A DNA stretch of 64,000 nucleotides from Tomocerus qinae. Taxonomy: Eukaryota > Arthropoda > Collembola > Entomobryomorpha > Tomoceridae. Below the pieces are notes generated by a model that saw only the letters and a list, made by a program, of their open reading frames with translations, searched no databases and was not told the DNA's origin. Numbering within the stretch: the first letter of the stretch is position 1; every line of letters starts with the position of its first letter. The stretch spans positions 64,542,001 to 64,606,000 of the forward strand of contig CM034546.1 of assembly GCA_020055645.1 (NCBI GenBank), written 5' to 3'. Of the stretch, positions 57,440 to 64,000 are shown piece after piece. The position numbers were made by a program, and so were the translations under genes.

Positions 57440-59732
57440 TGAATAGTTTTTGCCATCAAACACTCAAACAATATGCTCAATGTGTTCCTTGCTCTTATTC
57501 GTAATTCTTGGTAAATTCTGATTAAGTAAGTTACGACCTATCACAAACTAAACCTGGTATCATTATAAACTATTTTGAAGTAGTTGCCTCTGTATAATAA
57601 TAAAATGTCGGCTATTTGGGTGTACTACCAACTTCAATTTTATCTATTTTAAAAATTGGGAAAAGTACTAGCAAACATTTTCTGGCTACAATTGTCCTTT
57701 CGAAAAATGTCAACTATTAAATGTATACAAATATTATGTAAAAATGGATTATTTCAAAAATAATGGTTAGTATTAAAGTACCGAATTCGTACATTCATGG
57801 AAATTAATCAGCAACATACAGATCCTGTTTATTGGCAATATAATATATCTCTAGGCCAAAGGCTACGTTTCGAGTCTAATATTATCCCAAAAATGCTTAA
57901 AATTATTTTTTTGTACTAAAATATTAATTAAAAATGTTCATTTGAATGTTCCACCCAAAATCCTTCTAGATCTTCTTTAGCGTTATAACCTGATCATCGT
58001 CGAAAGTTTTCATGCAATTCTGGGGTGGACGCCAATGATATAATACTAATCTTTCATTTAGACAGAATTTTCAAATTTTCTTTAATTGATTCAAATCTTT
58101 TTTTAATTGGGAAGCATAAGAGCCAACATTTTTGTCTACAAAATTGTCTTTGTCTGAATGTCAAATATTAAGTGCATACAAATAGTATGTAAAAATATGC
58201 ATTAGTTAGAAAAATAATGGTTGTTCTGCTACCGAGTTGTTACCTTTATGGAAACATATTGGCACCTAACGCGATCTGTTGGTGGTTATTGGAACTCTCT
58301 AGGCCAAAGTTTAAGTTTTAGGTCTCCAATTACTCCAAAACAAATAAAAAATGTATTTATTGATTTTCTTATTTCCTAGCCACCACCAATTGTTTCAATA
58401 GTTTTTAATGATATAATGATAATTGGATTTCAGCCACTTTAACCAATCAGCATTTTGCCACAATATCTGTCAAACGTCAAACCTATCAATCGGCAAGTAA
58501 TTTTTATGCTGTTTTATATGAATAAATGCCATTTAAATGATTTCGTCTCATTTCGCTTTCACTGAATATTTAGATATAAATTTTAATTCGATGTATTTTA
58601 GATAAAATAGAATATTAAAACTTAGTTCAATGTGCCTTGGTGTAATTGTGTGAATGAATTGTCATAATTTACCATTTCTATTATTAAGTGCATTTTACTG
58701 TTGTGGTCGCGGTGGTAGTTGCAATTGTAAATTATCCTAAACAGTTGTAATGTTGTAAATTTTGTACATAACTGACATAATGATGTGATATGATTTCTGT
58801 GCGCGGAATTGATAACAGACTTTTGCCAACTCTAAATCAGAGTGTGGAATTACTGGGGAAAATTTAAAATGCGACTCAGTGTTCAGTCTGTTCAGTTTAG
58901 TTATTGGGAAGTGGATGGCAGTGTTGTGCCGTTAATGCAAGGCGGGGCTATGAAGACAACCATTTTATAATACATAGAATATAAAAATGGTTTGCATTGG
59001 AAAATATAGAAAGTGCAAAATCAAGAAAACATTTGGCCTAATGTCCTTACGGGAGCGGCAATGGCAAATAAATGGACAATGTTTAAATGCATCTTTTTGA
59101 GCTGAAACTGATGACTGATGACACCCCTTATCGAAAAATGATTATGTACTGGAAATAAGCTTTTAATCATTGCCGTTTGTCAACTCACTAGTTTTGGTAA
59201 TAACAGAACCTGGGTCTAGTTACCGGCTAGTTGTTAATAAAATGCAGACATTTTTATTTCATTTCCATATAGATGGAATTTATACTAGAGTTATATATAA
59301 AAATGTTTTATAAAGGCGGTCACAAAAATTGTAAAAATCAATAAAATATTTTGTAGAATATTGGTGTACAATGTACTATAATATTATGTATACTATACTG
59401 GCGACTTTTTCTTGCAGCAGATTGATAGACTATACTTAATTCTGCAAAATTTTAGAAAATCCCAGCACATCATCTTGAAATTTTTTACGCTCATTAAGCA
59501 GCCGTAAAGGTATTTAGTTAATAAAGACGCAAGATTCAATTGTTTGCTTGTATATTTTGTGAAAATGTGAAAAATCTATAAACTAGTATGATAATAAAAT
59601 GTGAAAAATCTATAAACTAGTATGATAATAAAATGTGAAAAATGCCATTTTATTTATGACACAATTCTCCTCACCATGAATGCACGACTCAACGTTCCAG
59701 ACTATGCAAGCTTAACTCTGCATTTCGCAAGC
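57440..59732. other. Spacer with a diverged direct repeat and short repeats
   Basis: About 57640-57890 and 58095-58325 are diverged direct repeats (shared AATGTCAA, TATGTAAAAAT and CTCTAGGCCAAAG). A 34-bp unit GTGAAAAATCTATAAACTAG... is repeated twice and a bit from 59567. A weak Helitron 3' end (CCTGGGTCTAGTTACCGGCTAG) lies near 59208-59230. I see no gene. Confidence 0.5.
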
Positions 59733-62294
59733 TTACCTTCTTTCGCTAAACTGAATTACCTGGGTTAACCGGTTCCGTCGTTTACCTTCAATTTTACTTA
59801 ATTCCACAACACAAGGGCTAACTTGATTTATACGAATATTTCTAATGCGATTCGGTAGCCTAATATTACAATGACTACAGTTAACCATCTTCAACTTAAT
59901 TTTGCACCGCATACTTTTACATGCTTTCCAGATTCCGAAGACAAATTTAATTATCTTGCACTTGATAGTCATTCTGCTTTCCCTCAAAAAAGCCACAATG
60001 GATGTCAGTGCTATGCACGATCCTATATAAAAGATGGTGGCAATATTTGAATTGTAAAATGTTAAAGGCCGTGGGGGACTTCTTGTCCAGCATGTTCTAC
60101 ATTTTGTAAAATTATGCGCCTTGAAATAGTCCAGCCATGCCTGAATAATTCCAGAGTGACTGAGAGCATTAAGCCTCCTCTTCAAAATTGCAGTAAGCAT
60201 TGGCAACCTGCGATTGTCTATACCGGAGAAAACGGGTGTTAACAAAAATGGAGTTTCATCCGATCCTATATATAATTTATTAATAGGTTCCACACCTCCA
60301 CTCTGTGGATTCCAGCGCGAGTCATTCAGCATTTGGTGCAAACTGGGAGTTTCTAGAATTAATACAGAATTGTTACATTGCGAAATCCACTGTTCAGCAC
60401 TTTGATAAGGATATTCAGGAGGAATTCGAATAATTTTTTCCAGTTTTTTTACTAATATAGGTTTATCTCTCTGATTCTTCTCGATATGAGGCGCGTACAT
60501 TTTATCGATCAACCATATAAGTTTAAATGGTCGATAATGTCGATAATCGAAATCTTCCGATAACTGGTAATTTTGAAGTGCTTCTAAAACCGTACTTCTA
60601 TTTTCATTTTTAAATAAACAGGGAGGGTTACTAGCACTGTGCCAACGACATCTACGGTACTTGTTTCTGTACAAATTTGCAAGCGTCGGCTCGGTTACAT
60701 TCAAAGAAAGCCGATCATAATACTTTGCTATCCAATAGGTCTGAAAATACGCGTTGAAGAAGAAGGGTTCATATTTGTCGCTCAGATAGATAGAACTGAA
60801 GGCAGAAATTCCTGATAGATTTGCCAAATGTTCCATCGACTCGATTTGTTTATTAGGCCGAGGCTCCACTAAATCCGTAGTTACAATTCCTTTGTACCCG
60901 TTCGTAAGAACAATGAACATAAGCAATAATGGTCCAATGACCAATTTGATCCAGTGTGTTTTGTTTGTTTGTGCTGATAGTGAATAACTGACTTCTAACA
61001 AATATGCGTAGCAAATAAGAATAAATGGAATACTTTCGCCTTTTTTACAAAATAGTACACCATGAACGAAAGCAATTACGGGAACCATTGAAATAATGAA
61101 TGTCAGCCAAGCATAAAATTGAAAAGGTCGAATGTATCCATAGAAAGAGAGACTCTCGCCTTCCAAAACTACACAGGAAATAAAATTGTAATAGTATTCA
61201 TCTGTTTGAACAATGGCGTCATTAGGCTTACTTAGAAAAACCGACGAACTCCAAAAATCCTGTTCGAAAGCAAATATTAAAATATTCATTTTATGAAAAG
61301 TGAAATAATCAGCTGGCGGGAGCGTTTCTATCGTGGAGTTTGAAAATGTTTCAAAAACAAGGCAGGATATTGGCAGAGAAATTCTAATCTGGTAGCTGGA
61401 AAAATAATTTCTAAAGTAAGTATTTGCAAACGACATTCCACAGTAATGCGTCGTTAGCGATTTCTCGTGTTTATATTCGTCACTTATTACAACCGCGGAT
61501 GTCGTAGCCACTGTACTTTTCGTAATAAAAGTATCTATCGCCATGTTACGCAATTGCTGGTGGAAACAGTCGTTTCTGGAACACAGTGGCACTAAACTGT
61601 ATGTATATCTTGAATTAAGGGATTTCTTTATATTATCTACTTGGGGAAGGAGTAAATATACAACTAGTTCTTCGTCGTCTGACAAAGGTAACAAAAACCA
61701 GGGTTTTGACCACAATAGAAGATACACGATATTTGTTACCTTGACTTTTCTAATCTGGTCATTAAAAAAGAAGTTAATATTAGCTCTTGCCAAGTCCATA
61801 GTTTCTTTTCCTGCGAGCCAGTAAACGGAAGAATGCTTCCCATAATTATAAAATTCGGTGACATAATGAATTCGCATAATATCCATGAAATCTGTTGGAT
61901 CGACATTCACTATAATGTTCGCCACACAAACAGCACGGCTAAGTAGACGTGGAGCTGATATCTTTAAGTTTTTTCCTTTCAGTGTCTCTACACATTTCCC
62001 GATGCCTATCCCAGTTTCACTGTGATATAAAAAAGTCTCAACAAGGGCTACAATCGGGCTACAATCGCCTTCAAGCCCATCAAATCTTAGATTTGTTAAT
62101 GCAAAAGGAGTTTCGATTTCCCTTAGTTCACTATTGAATGACTTTTCCCATGTTTTAGTATTAAAAGGATTTTGTTGGGTAATAAAGTTAATGTAGCAGT
62201 CTTTTTCAATTCCTATTACTTCTTTTAGTTTCCACCCAGCACAGAATGTTAATGTCATCAAAATTACAAACACCTTGAGGTAAACCATGTTCAA
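59733..62294 (-). CDS. Ionotropic-receptor-like protein 3 (intronless, 853 aa)
   Basis: A single exon of 853 residues. A signal peptide (MNMVYLKVFVILMTLTFCAG) precedes a long extracellular part of about 385 residues. Then come YIRPFQFYAWLTFIISMVPV (helix 1, about 390-410), a pore-side segment (IPFILICYAYLLEVSYSL) and helix 3 with NGYKGIVTTDLVEPRP (about 450-472). A second lobe of about 270 residues and a last helix near 750-770 follow, with a basic cytoplasmic tail. This is the ionotropic-receptor layout. The YxG/LxxP pattern after helix 3 is the family's usual one. It is not close to the pair at 46.7 and 52.7 kb and belongs to another lineage. No intron or frameshift is seen. The long cysteine-containing second lobe suggests a divergent, probably orphan receptor. 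Ligand unknown. Confidence 0.8.
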   Translation of the reverse strand: MNMVYLKVFVILMTLTFCAGWKLKEVIGIEKDCYINFITQQNPFNTKTWEKSFNSELREIETPFALTNLRFDGLEGDCSPIVALVETFLYHSETGIGIGKCVETLKGKNLKISAPRLLSRAVCVANIIVNVDPTDFMDIMRIHYVTEFYNYGKHSSVYWLAGKETMDLARANINFFFNDQIRKVKVTNIVYLLLWSKPWFLLPLSDDEELVVYLLLPQVDNIKKSLNSRYTYSLVPLCSRNDCFHQQLRNMAIDTFITKSTVATTSAVVISDEYKHEKSLTTHYCGMSFANTYFRNYFSSYQIRISLPISCLVFETFSNSTIETLPPADYFTFHKMNILIFAFEQDFWSSSVFLSKPNDAIVQTDEYYYNFISCVVLEGESLSFYGYIRPFQFYAWLTFIISMVPVIAFVHGVLFCKKGESIPFILICYAYLLEVSYSLSAQTNKTHWIKLVIGPLLLMFIVLTNGYKGIVTTDLVEPRPNKQIESMEHLANLSGISAFSSIYLSDKYEPFFFNAYFQTYWIAKYYDRLSLNVTEPTLANLYRNKYRRCRWHSASNPPCLFKNENRSTVLEALQNYQLSEDFDYRHYRPFKLIWLIDKMYAPHIEKNQRDKPILVKKLEKIIRIPPEYPYQSAEQWISQCNNSVLILETPSLHQMLNDSRWNPQSGGVEPINKLYIGSDETPFLLTPVFSGIDNRRLPMLTAILKRRLNALSHSGIIQAWLDYFKAHNFTKCRTCWTRSPPRPLTFYNSNIATIFYIGSCIALTSIVAFLRESRMTIKCKIIKFVFGIWKACKSMRCKIKLKMVNCSHCNIRLPNRIRNIRINQVSPCVVELSKIEGKRRNRLTQVIQFSERR

Positions 62295-63600
62295 AAGTAT
62301 ACCTGGGCTTATGTATTGGTAGTATATTTATAATTTTAATGTTTCTTACTTATTTGTCACTTTAAAACTTCTGAACTGTCTGTATAACTACTTATCTATA
62401 TTATATTGTGATAAAAGTTACTTGGCTTATTATTTTTTTATTTGATCAACTTATATACATGCAGTGTTAAATTTCCAACTCAATACCATCATAGAGATAG
62501 TCACCTGAAGTCACTTATCATTGTGCTATCATTGTGAAATGAAAGAATTTTGTGAACAGGTTATCATAAATGTATTTCTCACCAAAAGTTTCTTATATTA
62601 TAGCTGGAAGTAGGTTAGTATTCCTGCGGAGACTTACTGAATAATTTAATCAGTGTTTTGTCATATACGCTGAAGCTATTCTTGTCATTCTATAGAATTC
62701 ATTGGATATGCAATGTTTTCACCAATGTTACCTTAGAGTTTCGATTATAAGCTATATATATCAACTCTTACAGAGGTATTTTAATACTTCTGCACTGTAT
62801 GTCTACCCGACTCATTTAAATATGAATATACTGTCTATAGTACACTATAAGGCTAAAATAAGCTGACTAAGTATCACGAATATTGTAGTATCTATCCATT
62901 TTTATATACTGGTAGTTTAATGTTCTGAAGTAATGTTAAGCAGGAATATTTTTAATCGACAACTAATAGATAAATTGGATTGCGCAAAGTACAGGATGGT
63001 TTGTATTGTATCAGTATCATCATAACGACCCCCTACACCTCATATACATATAGGGAGTCAATCTATAACGAAAATAAACCGTCATATATCATGAAACTAA
63101 CTTTGTATTTAGACTTACAATTTGCTACTTGTTTTAATGATAATACCTAAACATTATACTTATATGTCTACTTTTCTTAGTTTGCTTTATTCTATTTATA
63201 TATCAAATATATATTATGGCCGACTAAAGAAAATCAATACTCACCAAAGAAACGTTTACTGCTCCTATGTAAGTTCAAAAGTTATATTAAATAAGCGTCA
63301 CTCTCTTATTAGATACCTCTTATTAGATATCCAGTAGAGAAACCGGTACCAAACTTGCAAAGGAAGAAAATTAAATCGAAAATGAACAATGTAATATTAT
63401 ACAGATACTTTGAATATGAATTTATTTTACTGTCATAGAAGAGATAATTAATATTTAGGCTTTTGGTATTCCATTGCTGCTATTTCGTTATTTGACTTTT
63501 GACCATGGTTTCTCGACGAAAAACTTATTTATTTCAATAAAATGTTGCTCCATGCACCAAACCATTAACGTTAACGCACAATCTGTTTGGAATTTGGGCT
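62295..63600. other. Spacer upstream of third receptor
   Basis: AT-rich and without a supported gene. The promoter of the minus-strand receptor should lie near its left end, but I see no convincing core element. Confidence 0.4.
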
Positions 63601-63945
63601 GTTTAGTACTTGGGCTGTTTGGTATAAGGGCCTAATGCAAACTCACTCAACACTCAACAGTGGCATTATATTTGTTAGTTAATGCCCGAGAAGTCTAAGG
63701 CTGTCATTTACGAGTCACTGTAGTGGGACTGGACTGTCGGAAGTCTACTAGCCCAACAAAGACAGGTTATGCAAGCTACTCTCGCATGAATACAGTATTC
63801 CACATTTACAACTCAAACATTCGCCTTTAAACAACCCTCTCGGCAATTTCACCCAGCCAAAGACTCGAACTGGCAGTAGTGGAAGCACACATTGAATAGT
63901 CATGTGACGACTGAGTGCTCCACCAAGCCAATGTGGCTGGGTATG
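63600..63945 (-). mobile_element. tRNA-derived SINE
   Basis: On the minus strand, a tRNA-like head has an A box TGGCTTGGTGG (63930-63920) seven bases after its presumed start and a B box GTTCGAGTC (63870-63862). Between them is an anticodon-arm-like AGTC-loop-GACT. The body continues to about 63620, and about 110 bases of it recur at 6420-6590. Repeats of GGGCTGTTT surround it. The exact ends are uncertain, as no target duplication is identified. Confidence 0.6.
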
Positions 63946-64000
63946 GGCTGTTTGACACATGGGCCTGGGCTGATTGGTAGTACCCCTGGACACTTCATTT

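Noticed and set aside
57205-57446. Frames of the LLREDQFVLREDQF type
   Set aside because: By-products of the minisatellite-like inverted end of the Mutator-like element. The mirror image occurs at 56385-56627.
63862-63937. A functional tRNA gene
   Set aside because: The boxes are present, but the acceptor stem does not close and the variable region is too long. A SINE head fits better.

Overview
The window looks like nuclear DNA of an arthropod, probably a hexapod. A springtail (Collembola) is my best guess from the style of the chemoreceptors, but I could not test it. The sequence is AT-rich, the genes have short GT-AG introns, and much of the DNA between genes is transposon-derived. There are no operons, CRISPR arrays or prokaryotic signals. 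The main gene content is a chemoreceptor cluster of two families. Family 1 is a seven-helix, gustatory-receptor-like family of about 394-405 residues. Three minus-strand tandem copies lie at 1-8.5 kb: A, cut by the window edge; B, intact; C, with one frameshift. Three plus-strand tandem copies lie at 32-44.6 kb: D and E, intact; F, split by an LTR element. A divergent three-exon relative, G, lies at 28.8-30.2 kb. In A-F the first exon is exactly 367 nt and the first intron is phase 1, so both arrays descend from one ancestor. Family 2 consists of three intronless ionotropic-receptor-like genes: a related pair on the plus strand (46.7-48.8 and 52.7-54.8 kb) and a larger one on the minus strand (59.7-62.3 kb). 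Between the first two lies a five-exon, secreted, trypsin-fold protein of 300 residues. Its catalytic His and Ser positions are both replaced, so it is a serine protease homologue. A two-exon gene for a very charged helical repeat protein lies at 20.4-22.0 kb. The remainder is mobile DNA with unusually readable boundaries. The 8.7-12.1 kb region holds a near-perfect 1.13-kb palindrome, followed by a piggyBac-type element that contains a hAT-type element that in turn contains a second hAT-like element. Two non-autonomous Helitrons of about 2.58 kb, almost identical to each other, lie at 15.2-17.7 and 22.0-24.6 kb. Each carries a nested hAT MITE with its own target duplication. A paralogous stretch near 5.1 kb shows the first Helitron's empty site. 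A 3.9-kb LTR element with near-identical LTRs sits inside exon 1 of gene F. A 1.05-kb Mutator-like element with a 9-bp target duplication, minisatellite-like inverted ends and a FLYWCH zinc-finger reading frame lies at 56.4-57.4 kb. Several further MITEs and a tRNA-derived SINE complete the picture. The receptors probably act at the surface of sensory neurons, but ligands cannot be read from the sequence. The repeated units and their young insertions indicate a locus evolving by tandem duplication, with transposons now breaking some copies.
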